64,000 bases of DNA from Paraburkholderia sabiae (GCF_030412785.1 NZ_CP125295.1:5704001-5768000); one strand, 5' to 3'; shown: positions 18,668 through 27,824, counted from the first letter of the stretch. A program made the numbers and translations. The notes: generated by a model from the letters alone, not told the origin.

Positions 18668-19501
18668 ATGAAAGACTCTGAAACGGCAGTACTGACGCAC
18701 GGAGTATCGCAACGACTCGCGTGCGAAGATGTCATCGACGAGGCGGTTGCTGAACTCCGTATCAACGGATATACGGTAATAGACAGTGGCCTACCTGCCG
18801 AGTTGATTGAAAAACTCAAATCGGGAATCGACCGGATTTATCAGACTCAGATTCGCGAGCTTGGCGATGAGCAGGCACTCGCGAGCATCAGCGACACGGA
18901 CATCGCTCGTTGTGTTCTGACTTATGACGCCGACTTTCTAAGCGTCGCAACGGCTCCAAATCTGATGAAGCTTGCGACCAGGCTGCTGGGAACAGAATTC
19001 GTGTTGATGCAACAGAATGGCATCATCAACCGACCTGACCGCCAGAACTATCAGGTGAAGTGGCATCGTGACCTCAGCTATCAACACTGGACGAGTTCGA
19101 AAACAATCGCGTTCAACGCGTTGTTATGCGTAGATGAGTTTACCCTCGAGAACGGCGCGTCCTTCGTTCTGCCTGCAACACATCATATCGAGGCATTCCC
19201 CACCGACCAGTTCGTGCGCCAGCATGAAAGACAAATTGCGGCGCCAGCTGGATCGTTCATTGTGCTGGACGCGATGCTGTATCACCGGGGTGGAATTAAT
19301 GTATCGAACGACGTTCGTCGGGCCGTCAATCACCTCATTGGCCTGCCGTTTCTCGCGCAACAAGTGAATTTCGAAACCGCATTCGAAAGCACGGGCATGT
19401 CGGCACCCACCGATCCAAACGTGCGAAAGTATCTGGGCTTCCGCTGGTCACCGGCGGCGAACGCCAGGGACTGGCGGGAACGCCGCATGCCCTCGCGATA
19501 A
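18668..19501 (+). CDS. Phytanoyl-CoA dioxygenase (PhyH)-family Fe(II)/2-oxoglutarate oxygenase
   Basis: This 277-residue protein has the iron-binding H-x-D in VKWHRDLSYQ (His133, Asp135) and the distal histidine in LYHRGGIN (about His206), with a double-stranded beta-helix layout between them. PhyH-family enzymes hydroxylate or otherwise oxidise small molecules, and several act on modified sugars or polyamines. Which substrate is used here is unknown. An in-frame ATG at 18611 would overlap the preceding gene, and the extra residues look like out-of-frame reading of it, so 18668 is preferred. It probably forms an operon with the propeller gene. Confidence 0.75.
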   Translation: MKDSETAVLTHGVSQRLACEDVIDEAVAELRINGYTVIDSGLPAELIEKLKSGIDRIYQTQIRELGDEQALASISDTDIARCVLTYDADFLSVATAPNLMKLATRLLGTEFVLMQQNGIINRPDRQNYQVKWHRDLSYQHWTSSKTIAFNALLCVDEFTLENGASFVLPATHHIEAFPTDQFVRQHERQIAAPAGSFIVLDAMLYHRGGINVSNDVRRAVNHLIGLPFLAQQVNFETAFESTGMSAPTDPNVRKYLGFRWSPAANARDWRERRMPSR

Positions 19502-19536
19502 CTTCGATCGCGATGCGTCCGCCCTCGGGCGAGATT

Positions 19537-19559
19537 CCAGGCCGCGCAATGCGGCCTGG
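19537..19559. terminator. Hairpin between converging genes
   Basis: CCAGGCCGC at 19537-19545 and GCGGCCTGG at 19551-19559 form a perfect nine-base-pair stem with a five-base loop. It lies between the dioxygenase stop (19501, plus) and the methyltransferase stop (19580, minus). There is no T-run, but the position suits a bidirectional terminator. Confidence 0.55.
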
Positions 19560-19579
19560 TTAGCGCGGACATGCCCCGC

Positions 19580-20605
19580 TCAGTTTGGGCTACGGTCGAT
19601 CGCTTCGCGAATTGCGCGCTCGAGCCACTCCGCCACACTCGTTTTCTGTTCGGATGCGATCGCGAGCACGGCCTCTTTAAGCTCAGGCGCCACACCCTCC
19701 AATTGCCCGTAGTAGCGCGAACGCATCGTGCCACCGCGCCGACCCACATGAGGCACGTCAGGATCGATGAACGGCCCTGAGGAGCGCTTCTCGAAGTCGA
19801 TCAGATAGAAGCAGTTTCCGAGTACCCAGCTCAGGCTTGGATCGACTGCCTCGTGAGGAAGCAAGTCGATCGGCGCCCGATGCGCCCAAAGATAGTTGTT
19901 TGCAATCACCATGCGGCCGTATTCGGTGTTTGCCAACCACGGCGCAACCCCTTCGTCGCCGAACACGACGCGCCCAGCTTCTTTGGTCACCCGCGTCATT
20001 TCGTGAATGGCGCCTTTCACATCATCGAACAGATTGATTCCGCCGAAGTGGAAAGCAGCATCGAAGAAACCCGTTTCGAAGGGCAAACTACTTGCATTGC
20101 AAACCGAGAGACTCGTGCGCGCAAGTGCATCGGGGCCCTTCTCCGCAAGTGCGGCATGGGTCGCAACGACCATTTCGGGCGCGAGATCAGACGCGTAGAC
20201 GCGCCCGGTGGGCCCGACCACCTTTAGTGCCGCCAATACGTCGTCGCCGTTTCCACAGCCAGTGATGAGCACACGTGCGCCATCCAAGACGCGCAGACGA
20301 CGAATCAGATCGTTTCGAAACTCAGTCTCGTCCACACGGAACGTGCGAAACATCCACGAGAGAAAGTTCCTGTACACCTGCCGGGCCCCTTCGAAATCGT
20401 ACATCGCAAGGGACGTCTGTCCCCCTTCTTCAAGAGCCCCGATATCACGGAAATCGGGAATCCGGACGTTTGCGTCCAGGCCCGCAAGATAACGATAGGT
20501 ACGGCCCGCGCCAGCGAGGCCGTCTGCCTGGATGACAAGACGCGAATGATCGTCTGGCGACACGTAGTGTTGGAGGGCCGCATACGCGTCAACATCGTGG
20601 CTCAT
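19580..20605 (-). CDS. SAM-dependent methyltransferase, last gene of the O-antigen operon
   Basis: This 341-residue protein has an N-terminal region of about 90 residues without known motifs, then a Rossmann methyltransferase domain with LITGCGNGDDVLAAL near residue 117, followed by VYASDLAPEMV and FETGFFDAAFHFGG. It resembles UbiE/COQ5-like and class I sugar methyltransferases. The ATG at 20605 is preferred over an earlier in-frame start at 20677, because the upstream hairpin lies between them and AAGAGA precedes it. As the last gene of the operon it may methylate a sugar or a chain end. The substrate is not visible. Confidence 0.75.
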   Translation of the reverse strand: MSHDVDAYAALQHYVSPDDHSRLVIQADGLAGAGRTYRYLAGLDANVRIPDFRDIGALEEGGQTSLAMYDFEGARQVYRNFLSWMFRTFRVDETEFRNDLIRRLRVLDGARVLITGCGNGDDVLAALKVVGPTGRVYASDLAPEMVVATHAALAEKGPDALARTSLSVCNASSLPFETGFFDAAFHFGGINLFDDVKGAIHEMTRVTKEAGRVVFGDEGVAPWLANTEYGRMVIANNYLWAHRAPIDLLPHEAVDPSLSWVLGNCFYLIDFEKRSSGPFIDPDVPHVGRRGGTMRSRYYGQLEGVAPELKEAVLAIASEQKTSVAEWLERAIREAIDRSPN

Positions 20606-20641
20606 AGCGTAGTCTCTTAAGTGATCAATTACGAGAATGAC

Positions 20642-20680
20642 ATATTGCTTCTGCCCGGAAATGTGGGCCAGAAGCAATAT
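20642..20680. repeat. Perfect 12-bp inverted repeat between two operon genes
   Basis: ATATTGCTTCTG at 20642-20653 is the exact reverse complement of CAGAAGCAATAT at 20669-20680. The loop is 15 bases and contains CCC and GGG that could extend the stem across a bulge. It lies between the GT4 gene and the last methyltransferase gene on the minus strand. No T-run follows, so it may limit or stabilise the transcript and need not be a classical terminator. Confidence 0.6.
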
Positions 20681-20754
20681 CGGAGTCGACGTTCTTCACG
20701 CCTGCAAATGGCGGTGACCTGTGTGCTAGCCGGCTACCGGACGGCTAAGCCGCA

Positions 20755-22158
20755 TCAGTTCATCTGCGCAACGGGTTTGACCAGCGCGACGATCTCGTCG
20801 ACGTATCGCTCCATGTCGAAACTATCGGCAACGTGTGCGGAAAGCTGGGACGCCACCTGCGCCCGCAGGTCGGCCGAAAGAAGCAGGCGGCTCGCCTTGT
20901 CAGCCATATCCTCGACATCGAGATAAGCCGCAATACAGAGCTCTTTCAAGCCGGCTCCCTCTAGGAACGACACGATACCTGTCGTCTTGTCGAAGCAAAG
21001 CAGCGGCTTGCTAAAGGACATCGCGTCGATCGCGACATTCGGCAACGGGTCAAGTCTCGAACTCAACAGGAAAAGATCCGACAGCTCGTATGCGGTCTCG
21101 ATCTCCGTCGTCTCATCAATGATTTCGACGGCTTCCGTTAAACCAGCGCGCATGATCTGGTCTTCGAGATACACCGAATACGCAGCATCCTTTCTCGGCT
21201 CATACCCTTGGCCAATCCAGACGAACCGGCATTGATCCTCGCCCACCTTAGACAAGATCTGACGGGCGCACTGCAAGAAAAGGTCGACACCCTTGCGAAA
21301 ATTGACTGACCCGGCGCCGAGGACCACATACTTTCTCGCGCCCTCGGTATCAGGCCGCAAGATCGACCGCAACCGTTGTTGTTCCTTTTCCGTCGATTCG
21401 TCCTTGACACGTTTGCCAGGTATGCTGGAACGTCCCTGAGGCAAGATGTGTATCTTTTCCGGCTCGAATTCGTCGACAAAGCGAACTGCGTCCTTGTACG
21501 TGATCTCCGAGGAAAAGACGACCTGCTGCGGCACTGTCATCATGGCCTTGAAACGCGCCGGAGGATCGGGGTAGCACGACGCGAACTCGTGAATCAGACT
21601 CACCGAGGGAATACCGGTCCGCTTCAATGGCTCGACGACCAGTTGCGATTCGATGCTATTCACAATCGCAAAATCAACCTTGAAGCGCTTCGCGATCTTC
21701 TCGACGACGTACTCAGTATGCACGCTGCTAAAACGCGCATGGTGTGCAGGCACATACGCAATATCGAGTTCCTTGAACAACGGCTCGAGCATGCCCGGCC
21801 CCAGTGACAGAACGACTACGTTCCTGCTGCGGGACAATACCTCGGCTATGTTGTAGACAAGTACGGGGGCACCCGTCAACGAACACTCGTGAGTGACGAG
21901 CAACACGGTGTCGCGCGCCGGATCGAAAGCCTTGTTCTCGAAACATTCGAACGGCGGGAAACGAAACGTTCTTTTCTCGGACCGGCCGTGATTGATATAG
22001 TGCAGCAACGGATCGACACCCGCTTCGCGAACGTCGGGATTCAGCTTCAAGTAGGCTTCAGGGTCGAAATCCTTAAAGTCTTCTATTCGCTGCCCAATCT
22101 TCTTACTACTCTTCTGAAATAGATTCTTAAAGGTTTTCACTGATTCACACCAAAGCAA
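20755..22158 (-). CDS. GT-B fold glycosyltransferase (family 4-like)
   Basis: This 467-residue protein begins with a short module containing FDPEAYLKLNPDV and DPLLHYINHGRSEKR, a repeat often found at the start of GT4 enzymes in polysaccharide clusters. A GT-B domain follows, with LVTHECSLTGAPVLVYN as the acceptor-side glycine loop. The C-terminal nucleotide-sugar site has ETAYELSDLFLLSSRLDP and a phosphate-binding helix of the GT4 type. It is cytoplasmic and probably extends the O-antigen. The gene follows the coiled-coil transferase gene by about 30 bases on the same strand. Sugar specificity is unknown. Confidence 0.8.
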   Translation of the reverse strand: MLWCESVKTFKNLFQKSSKKIGQRIEDFKDFDPEAYLKLNPDVREAGVDPLLHYINHGRSEKRTFRFPPFECFENKAFDPARDTVLLVTHECSLTGAPVLVYNIAEVLSRSRNVVVLSLGPGMLEPLFKELDIAYVPAHHARFSSVHTEYVVEKIAKRFKVDFAIVNSIESQLVVEPLKRTGIPSVSLIHEFASCYPDPPARFKAMMTVPQQVVFSSEITYKDAVRFVDEFEPEKIHILPQGRSSIPGKRVKDESTEKEQQRLRSILRPDTEGARKYVVLGAGSVNFRKGVDLFLQCARQILSKVGEDQCRFVWIGQGYEPRKDAAYSVYLEDQIMRAGLTEAVEIIDETTEIETAYELSDLFLLSSRLDPLPNVAIDAMSFSKPLLCFDKTTGIVSFLEGAGLKELCIAAYLDVEDMADKASRLLLSADLRAQVASQLSAHVADSFDMERYVDEIVALVKPVAQMN

Positions 22159-22191
22159 TAGGTAACGAAGTTTAGGATACCGTGATCGGAT

Positions 22192-23805
22192 TTAGCCTTG
22201 CTTGTTCAGCATCACGTCGATCAACTTTCTGGTCTTCCATTTCCATGATCGTCGAACGCGATCATCTTCAAGTTGCTGCGAGATCACTTCCTGTTCGACC
22301 AGCGACATCTCCAACTGATGCTTTCGCTCCGTCAGCCGCTCGATGAGCACCTGTTGATTCAGGATCGTTTTAGTGTGCTCTTCATACGCATTGCGAAGTT
22401 TTTCCCATTCGCCGAATATCCTGTTCCTTTCTGTTTCGTTTCGCAACCGCAGCGCCTCCCGCTGCCGCCTCGTATCGAGGTAGCTTTGCAGCGGGTTCCC
22501 ACGATAGGCGCGCAATGGCGGAACATCTGGAGTGCTGTTCGGATCGCGTGCGAAGGCACTCAAAAAGGCTTCCTTCGAGTAGTAACGCTCGAAGTGCTGT
22601 AGGGCCAATTCGCCGTGCTGCTCCAGCAACGCCTGATTCCATTGCTCGAAAATGCGGGAAAGCTCGTCGTATCCGCGCCAGATCTTACTGTCAGGATAGG
22701 TAAGTTCACATCCCCCATGATAGCGGGAGCGATACGACTCATGCGTGACAACAGGCACGCCGACAGACATCGCCTCAATCAGCGCTTTTCCCCCACCCAG
22801 CGGGAACGAACCGACATACACGTCCACCGAATGCTCGATCAGCGCCTTCGACAGCGAAGGCACCCACTCAATGTGAATGAAGCGATTACGGCTAACCTCT
22901 CCAGCGTCGAGTTCCGCGTAAATCCTTTGCAAAAAAGCGTCGGACAACTCGCCGATGTGCACGTGATAACCACGCGAAGCTTTCAGGATACAGGCGACAG
23001 CGCGCTCATAGCATAGCGCATACGATCCCGACTCGAACTTGGATTCTCGCCCGCATGAACCACTCGTCAAGACGCCTCTATTCAGGAAGCTGGTCTTGCG
23101 CTCCGACGGCCTGACAGCACTGAGCGGCCAGTAGCGTTGTTGCGACACGCCGATCTCGTGTCTGCACAGTTCATACGACATGTTGTGCAAGTCGACATGC
23201 TGAAAAGCTTCGCACGTCACACCGAGGGAAAGATGGTGGTCGCCGTGGTGGATGTAGTACCTGTTCGTTGCGCCAGGAAAGTGCGCCGCCACGATGGATA
23301 CAACGTCCTGGTTGTGACCCAGCGTCAAAATGGTCGACGGATTCCATTCGCCAAGCTTTGCAGACAGTGCGTCTAACTTGTCCTCCAAGCCGGTTTCCAT
23401 CGCAACGAACACCTCGCATCCGAGCACGCTCTCCCAGTCCCGGATGGTATCGTGATCGATCCGATTGAACAGGTCCGTCAGAGCCACGCGCACTGGGCTT
23501 TCGAACAGCCCAAGGGCGAGATAGTCCTTGATCAGTTCGACATGCCCACCTGCCCTGACCAGTTCGGATGCCAGAATGACAGTGCCCCGCCCTTCGGTTA
23601 CATGCTGATCGCCGTAATAGGCGTCGGCCAGCGTACGGCACAAGTCATCGAGCTCACGGCTCGCGAAAACTACAGCAATAGACTCCGGATCGTTGATGAT
23701 CTGCTCCACGAACGATTTGATGCGCACCATCGCATCGTCGTAGTGCGACAGGGAAATACATTTCACGACCGATTCATGCAATCGGTCGAGATCAAAATCT
23801 TGCAT
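22192..23805 (-). CDS. Putative GT-B glycosyltransferase with C-terminal coiled coil
   Basis: This 537-residue protein has an irregular N-terminal half containing VILASELVRAGGHVELIKDY and TRDW-type segments, then a glycosyltransferase nucleotide-sugar site with GGGKALIEAMSVGVPVVTHE near residue 340. From about residue 450 to 515 it is rich in Glu, Lys, Gln and Leu with heptad spacing, which predicts a coiled coil. The end is basic and amphipathic, with RRSWKWKTRKLIDVML. Its start overlaps the stop of the aminotransferase gene (TAATG). In the known WbdD system a coiled coil of this kind sets O-antigen length, but here it is attached to a transferase domain. Confidence 0.65.
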   Translation of the reverse strand: MQDFDLDRLHESVVKCISLSHYDDAMVRIKSFVEQIINDPESIAVVFASRELDDLCRTLADAYYGDQHVTEGRGTVILASELVRAGGHVELIKDYLALGLFESPVRVALTDLFNRIDHDTIRDWESVLGCEVFVAMETGLEDKLDALSAKLGEWNPSTILTLGHNQDVVSIVAAHFPGATNRYYIHHGDHHLSLGVTCEAFQHVDLHNMSYELCRHEIGVSQQRYWPLSAVRPSERKTSFLNRGVLTSGSCGRESKFESGSYALCYERAVACILKASRGYHVHIGELSDAFLQRIYAELDAGEVSRNRFIHIEWVPSLSKALIEHSVDVYVGSFPLGGGKALIEAMSVGVPVVTHESYRSRYHGGCELTYPDSKIWRGYDELSRIFEQWNQALLEQHGELALQHFERYYSKEAFLSAFARDPNSTPDVPPLRAYRGNPLQSYLDTRRQREALRLRNETERNRIFGEWEKLRNAYEEHTKTILNQQVLIERLTERKHQLEMSLVEQEVISQQLEDDRVRRSWKWKTRKLIDVMLNKQG

Positions 23806-24902
23806 TACTCGAAACCCGCGATAATTTCACAAACATAAGCTGCTTGCTCGAGCGTCATATGAGGGCCGATGGGCAGACTCAGCTCTGTCTCGGCCATCGC
23901 TTCGGCAATGGGAAAGGCGCCCTTTTCGTACCCGAGGAACCGGTACGCCTGTTGCAGATGAGGCGGAATCGGGTAGTGAATCAGCGTCTCGATTCCAGCC
24001 TCTTTCAGCCTCGCCTGCAACGCATCGCGTCGCCGCGAAAAGACGGGAAACAGATGCCATGACGACACGCAATCTGGAGGCGAAACAGGCACCCGCACGC
24101 TCGTGTTTTGCAAGTGACGCTGGTAGTACTCCGCGATTTGCACGCGACGCGTGTTCCACTCCTCCAGATGCGGCAGCTTGACACTCAGTGCTGCGGCGTG
24201 AAGCGGATCGAGCCGGCTATTCACACCGCACACCTCGTTGACGTATTTCACCTTCGAGCCGTAGTTCGCAATGGTCCGGATTTGCTCAGCGAGTTCTGCG
24301 TCGTTGGTCGTCACACCGCCCGCGTCGCCGAATGCACCGAGATTCTTGCCGGGATAGAAACTCCAGGTGACGGCATCGCCGTGGCCGCCAATGAGTTCTC
24401 CACGGTAGCGAGCACCGTGTGCCTGCGCTCCATCTTCGAGGACGCGAACACCCTTGCGACGCGCCAGTTCGAGGATCGGACCCATTTGAGCTGGCAGTCC
24501 GTACAGATGCACGGGCAGAATGACCTTGGTCTTGCTGGTCATGGCCTGCTCGATGCGCTGCGGATCGATATTGAGCGTGTTTGCGTCGGGCTCGACAGGT
24601 ACCGGATGTGCACCGCACTGCGTAACGGCCAGCCACGTCGCGATATAGGTGTTGGAAGGAACGATGACTTCATCTCCTTCCGACACACCCATCGCCATCA
24701 GGGCGATACGCAGCGCATCGAGGCCGTTGCCTACGCCGATCGCAAAGCGGGTACCGGTGTAGTCGGCAAACGACCTTTCAAATCGCGCGACCTCTTCCCC
24801 GAAGATATACCAGCCGGAATCTAGCGCTCGAGAAACGGCCTCATCGATCTCGGACTTGAGTTCAATATAGGCGCTGCGGACATCAAGGAATGGCACTTTC
24901 AC
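23805..24902 (-). CDS. fdtB: DegT/DnrJ/EryC1/StrS sugar aminotransferase (FdtB/QdtB-like)
   Basis: This 365-residue PLP enzyme shows the family signatures: EVIVPSNTYIATW, the PLP-phosphate and Asp site VLEDGAQAHGA (Asp157, Gln160) and the Schiff-base lysine in SFYPGKNLGAFGD (Lys186). It is expected to transaminate a dTDP-3-keto-6-deoxyhexose at C3. An FdtA-like ketoisomerase is encoded 84 bases upstream, which is why FdtB or QdtB is proposed over ArnB-type enzymes. Its stop overlaps the next start by one base. The product would be dTDP-3-amino-3,6-dideoxy-galactose or -glucose. The symbol is by analogy. Confidence 0.85.
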   Translation of the reverse strand: MKVPFLDVRSAYIELKSEIDEAVSRALDSGWYIFGEEVARFERSFADYTGTRFAIGVGNGLDALRIALMAMGVSEGDEVIVPSNTYIATWLAVTQCGAHPVPVEPDANTLNIDPQRIEQAMTSKTKVILPVHLYGLPAQMGPILELARRKGVRVLEDGAQAHGARYRGELIGGHGDAVTWSFYPGKNLGAFGDAGGVTTNDAELAEQIRTIANYGSKVKYVNEVCGVNSRLDPLHAAALSVKLPHLEEWNTRRVQIAEYYQRHLQNTSVRVPVSPPDCVSSWHLFPVFSRRRDALQARLKEAGIETLIHYPIPPHLQQAYRFLGYEKGAFPIAEAMAETELSLPIGPHMTLEQAAYVCEIIAGFE

Positions 24903-24986
24903 AATTGTGTTCCTTACTCTCGAATAGACTCATTCCGACAGCAACGTCTTGGCAACAGACGTCGCTCACTCCTCTCGCAAGACAGT

Positions 24987-25397
24987 TCAACGTGAACGGA
25001 CCGCAGCCAGATAGTCGTCGTAGTCGCGATAATAGTCAGACTCGTTGAATTCCATCGACGCCAAAACCAGGCAAACCGAACCCGGATCGAAATTCAATTC
25101 GGCCGCCCAGATCATGGGTGGGATATGCAGTCCTTGCCACGGACGATTCAGGTGAACCATCTTCTTTTCCGACCCATCGTCGAGCGCAACATCGAAGCTG
25201 CCGGACAGGCAGATCAACAACTGATGCAATTGCTTGTGCGCATGCGCGCCGCGAGCCGCTCCCGTCGGAATATCGTACAGGTAGAAGATTCGCTTGATAT
25301 CGAAGGGCACATGGCGGCTACCTTCGAGAAAGGTCAGGTTTCCCCTCGGGTCTGCGATCTTGGGGAATTCAATAATCTTGCAATCAGACACCGGCAT
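24987..25397 (-). CDS. fdtA: dTDP-4-keto-6-deoxyglucose 3,4-ketoisomerase (FdtA/QdtA-like cupin)
   Basis: This 136-residue protein is a small cupin of the WxcM C-terminal/FdtA type. It shows RGNLTFLEGSRHVPFDIKR, followed by the metal- or substrate-binding GAHAHKQLHQLLICLSG and the segment LHIPPMIWAAELNF. These match 3,4-ketoisomerases that move the keto group from C4 to C3 of dTDP-4-keto-6-deoxyglucose. The ATG at 25397 has AGGTG upstream; a GTG at 25406 is also in frame. Together with rmlA, rmlB, the aminotransferase and an acetyltransferase it completes a route to dTDP-Fuc3NAc or dTDP-Qui3NAc. Sequence alone does not decide between the two. Confidence 0.85.
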   Translation of the reverse strand: MPVSDCKIIEFPKIADPRGNLTFLEGSRHVPFDIKRIFYLYDIPTGAARGAHAHKQLHQLLICLSGSFDVALDDGSEKKMVHLNRPWQGLHIPPMIWAAELNFDPGSVCLVLASMEFNESDYYRDYDDYLAAVRSR

Positions 25398-26358
25398 TCT
25401 GAGCACCTAATAAATCGACGTCGTAAAACTCGTGCACGGCGCCTCCACCTCCGTACTCATGCTTGTACTGGTAGAGGCTTTCATTCAGAACCGTGCCCTC
25501 ACTCTCGTTGCTCGTACCGAAGTCGAAATACCTGACTCCGGCGGCTTTAGCCCCGGCAATTGCATGGTCGAATACGGCATCGAGCGCGGAAACCGAATAG
25601 GCCGCCTCGCTTGCAGCAATATACTGCGCGTGCCACACAGTACGCGTCTTGAACACCACGACACCTGCCTCGACCCGCCCATCCATCGTGGCGCAAAAAA
25701 ACTCAATCGCTTCGGGGAATAGCCCGGCTAATTGTTCCATCTCCTGCGCGCTATGGACGGGAGCAGCGTCGTGCTTGCGAGCCAGGTTGTCCATTAGCAC
25801 GCCCCACAGCGGCCGCAGTTGCGCCCTACCTGCCTGCACCGTCACCGATTTGAGCGCCTTTTTGAGCCCGCGCCGACGCCGCTCGGAAGGCTTGGCGCGA
25901 TCGTACAGATCGATTGCGCATGACAGGTCACAGCGAGTTCGACGCGCACCGATCCGGAACAACGCATACAGGTCGTCCTGCGACGGCCTGGCCTGATACA
26001 CGTGAGGAACTGCCTTGTACCTCAGACGTTCATATCCCATCGCCCGATAATGCGCGCGCAACTGCTCCATCGCCTCGATCATTTTGCCTCCGGACAAGGC
26101 GCCGTCATGGACGATACCGCCATAAGTAATGCCCGGATGGCTGACGACCATCGCGCGATCGGCGGGCGCCTCCGCCGCAGCAAATACGCCAACGATGACG
26201 CCACCCTGCATGAGCAGGGCCGAGATGTCCTTAAACCGGTCACCGTGGTAACCGAGAAAACGGCGCGTATGAAGGAACGTACTGTTGACCGCGTCCGCGC
26301 AGAAGGTGTCCCACGCGTCCATCGATGCCGGTTGAAAAGGAATGACGTCGACGGTCAC
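25384..26358 (-). CDS. GNAT/FemAB-like acyltransferase
   Basis: This 324-residue protein resembles FemAB-type and GNAT-fold N-acyltransferases. It has FLHTRRFLGYHGDRFKD near the N-terminus and a second domain with AGVVVFKTRTVWHAQYIAAS followed by YFDFGTSNESEGT. The GTG at 26358 directly follows the stop of the upstream gene, with GGTAAAGG ahead of it, so it is preferred over the longer frame starting at 26433. It may acylate the amino sugar made by the neighbouring genes, in which case the NeuD-like gene would do something else. Its stop overlaps the fdtA start. Confidence 0.7.
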   Translation of the reverse strand: MTVDVIPFQPASMDAWDTFCADAVNSTFLHTRRFLGYHGDRFKDISALLMQGGVIVGVFAAAEAPADRAMVVSHPGITYGGIVHDGALSGGKMIEAMEQLRAHYRAMGYERLRYKAVPHVYQARPSQDDLYALFRIGARRTRCDLSCAIDLYDRAKPSERRRRGLKKALKSVTVQAGRAQLRPLWGVLMDNLARKHDAAPVHSAQEMEQLAGLFPEAIEFFCATMDGRVEAGVVVFKTRTVWHAQYIAASEAAYSVSALDAVFDHAIAGAKAAGVRYFDFGTSNESEGTVLNESLYQYKHEYGGGGAVHEFYDVDLLGAQNAGV

Positions 26359-26360
26359 TT

Positions 26361-27038
26361 CTATGCCTTTACCTTGAAAAACCGGCGCGCCGACACCTTC
26401 GCGGCCTGAGGCTGCTCGCCCTTGAAAATGCAATCCGGCTCGGTATTGCCGAGGATGTTGACGCCCACGCCCAGCCAGTTGTCCGCGCCAATGACGACGT
26501 TATTGGCGATCGCCGAATTGACGCCGATGAACGTGTTCGCTCCGACCGTGCAAAACCCGGAGATCACGGCGTGAGACGAGATGAAGCAGTTGTCCTCGAT
26601 CGTCGAATGATGGCCGACGTGATTGCCGCTCCACAACACCACGTTGTTGCCGATCTTCACGAAAGGCTGGATGGTGTTGTCTTCGAAGATAAAGCAGTGT
26701 TCGCCGATCACGGCATTGGGCCATACGAACGCCCGGCTGCTGACGTAACTGGCGGCCCGATAGCCCCTGCCTTTGGCTAGATCGTAAAAGCGCGTCCTCA
26801 GCCGGTTGAGTTGGGAATAGACGAGCGCGGCATAGAATTCGACCTCGGCGGGATCGAAAAAACGCTCGATCTCCTCGAACGGCACGACGGGCAAGCCAAA
26901 CAACTGATCGCGACCAAGGAAGGCCGAGTCGACGGAGAAACCGACGACCTCATATTCCGAGTCGTGCGTGAAGCACTCGTACGCGACTTCCGCGAAGGCG
27001 CTGTCGCCGAGAATGACCAGCTTTTTCGTCTTTGTCAT
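26361..27038 (-). CDS. NeuD/PglD-like sugar acetyltransferase (left-handed beta-helix)
   Basis: This 225-residue protein has an N-terminal Rossmann-like half starting LVILGDSAFAEVAYEC and a C-terminal left-handed beta-helix made of hexapeptide repeats, with VIGEHCFIFEDNTIQ, GHHSTIEDNCFISSHAVISG and IGVNSAIANNVVIG. This is the fold of NeuD and PglD, which N- or O-acetylate nucleotide sugars in the cytoplasm using acetyl-CoA. The likely substrate is the dTDP-3-amino sugar made by the FdtA/FdtB pair. It lies just downstream of a methyltransferase gene and just upstream of the GNAT gene, all in one operon. Confidence 0.82.
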   Translation of the reverse strand: MTKTKKLVILGDSAFAEVAYECFTHDSEYEVVGFSVDSAFLGRDQLFGLPVVPFEEIERFFDPAEVEFYAALVYSQLNRLRTRFYDLAKGRGYRAASYVSSRAFVWPNAVIGEHCFIFEDNTIQPFVKIGNNVVLWSGNHVGHHSTIEDNCFISSHAVISGFCTVGANTFIGVNSAIANNVVIGADNWLGVGVNILGNTEPDCIFKGEQPQAAKVSARRFFKVKA

Positions 27039-27047
27039 ATCGTGCCC

Positions 27048-27797
27048 TCAAGGTCTGACGATGAGGATGTCCTCGCGCCGGTTGGCCATTGGAAGCGCCG
27101 GATCCTGGGGCACCACGTAAGCGTCGAACCCCTGCGCGCGCGCCCGTTGGACGAGCGACATCAAGACGGCATCGTCGATCTGGTCGAACTCGACCTTGTT
27201 GAATTCGACGACGGGCGCGTCGTCCGTCTTCATGTAATCCTTGTGGAAGCGCACGCCCGTCTCGCTGGCGAAGAAGCGCTTGCGCTTCGAGATGTTGGGT
27301 ATGTCACCGATCAGCATCTGACCTCCCGGCGCCAGCAACGACAGCGACGCGTCGAGAAAACGGAAGAAGCTCACGTCGACGAACACGTAGTGCAGCACGC
27401 TGTAGCACAGGATCACATCGACCTTGCCAGCCTGCCCGGCAATCCAGTCCGGGCATTGCGGGTACATCGCATCGACCTTTTCGATGAAAGGCGCATCGTC
27501 GAGTAGATTCAGCATTTCCTGGCTGTCAATCAGCGTCAACGGATGACCTTTCGACGCGCAAAGATCGACCAACATCTTGGGCAAGTCGCTGCAGCCCGGG
27601 CCGATATCGACGACCTTGCGGCCGTCCTTGTTCAGGTTGGTCAGCTTGGCGCAGATGTCCGCGAAGATAGCCGCTTCGTGGCCCTGACGGTACGAGTCGG
27701 GAAACCCGATACGCTCGTATTTGGACATCGACTCGTCCTGCGCGAAGCGCCGGAAATCGTCGAAGCCGATATGTTCAAACCGGTTGGGTGACGCCAT
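27048..27797 (-). CDS. SAM-dependent methyltransferase in the O-antigen operon
   Basis: This 249-residue protein has the SAM-binding motif KVVDIGPGCSDLPKMLVDL near residue 68, with TLIDSQEML as motif II and VDVILCYSVLHYVF as the post-motif. The start is ATG at 27797: the sequence GGAGGA lies six bases before it, whereas an in-frame ATG at 27803 would overlap that ribosome-binding site. It follows wzt by 27 bases. In O8/O9-type ABC systems a methyltransferase caps the growing chain and the cap is read by the Wzt C-terminus. A similar role is possible here but not shown. Confidence 0.78.
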   Translation of the reverse strand: MASPNRFEHIGFDDFRRFAQDESMSKYERIGFPDSYRQGHEAAIFADICAKLTNLNKDGRKVVDIGPGCSDLPKMLVDLCASKGHPLTLIDSQEMLNLLDDAPFIEKVDAMYPQCPDWIAGQAGKVDVILCYSVLHYVFVDVSFFRFLDASLSLLAPGGQMLIGDIPNISKRKRFFASETGVRFHKDYMKTDDAPVVEFNKVEFDQIDDAVLMSLVQRARAQGFDAYVVPQDPALPMANRREDILIVRP

Positions 27798-27824
27798 GCT
27801 CATTCCTCCACCAACACATTCTCT

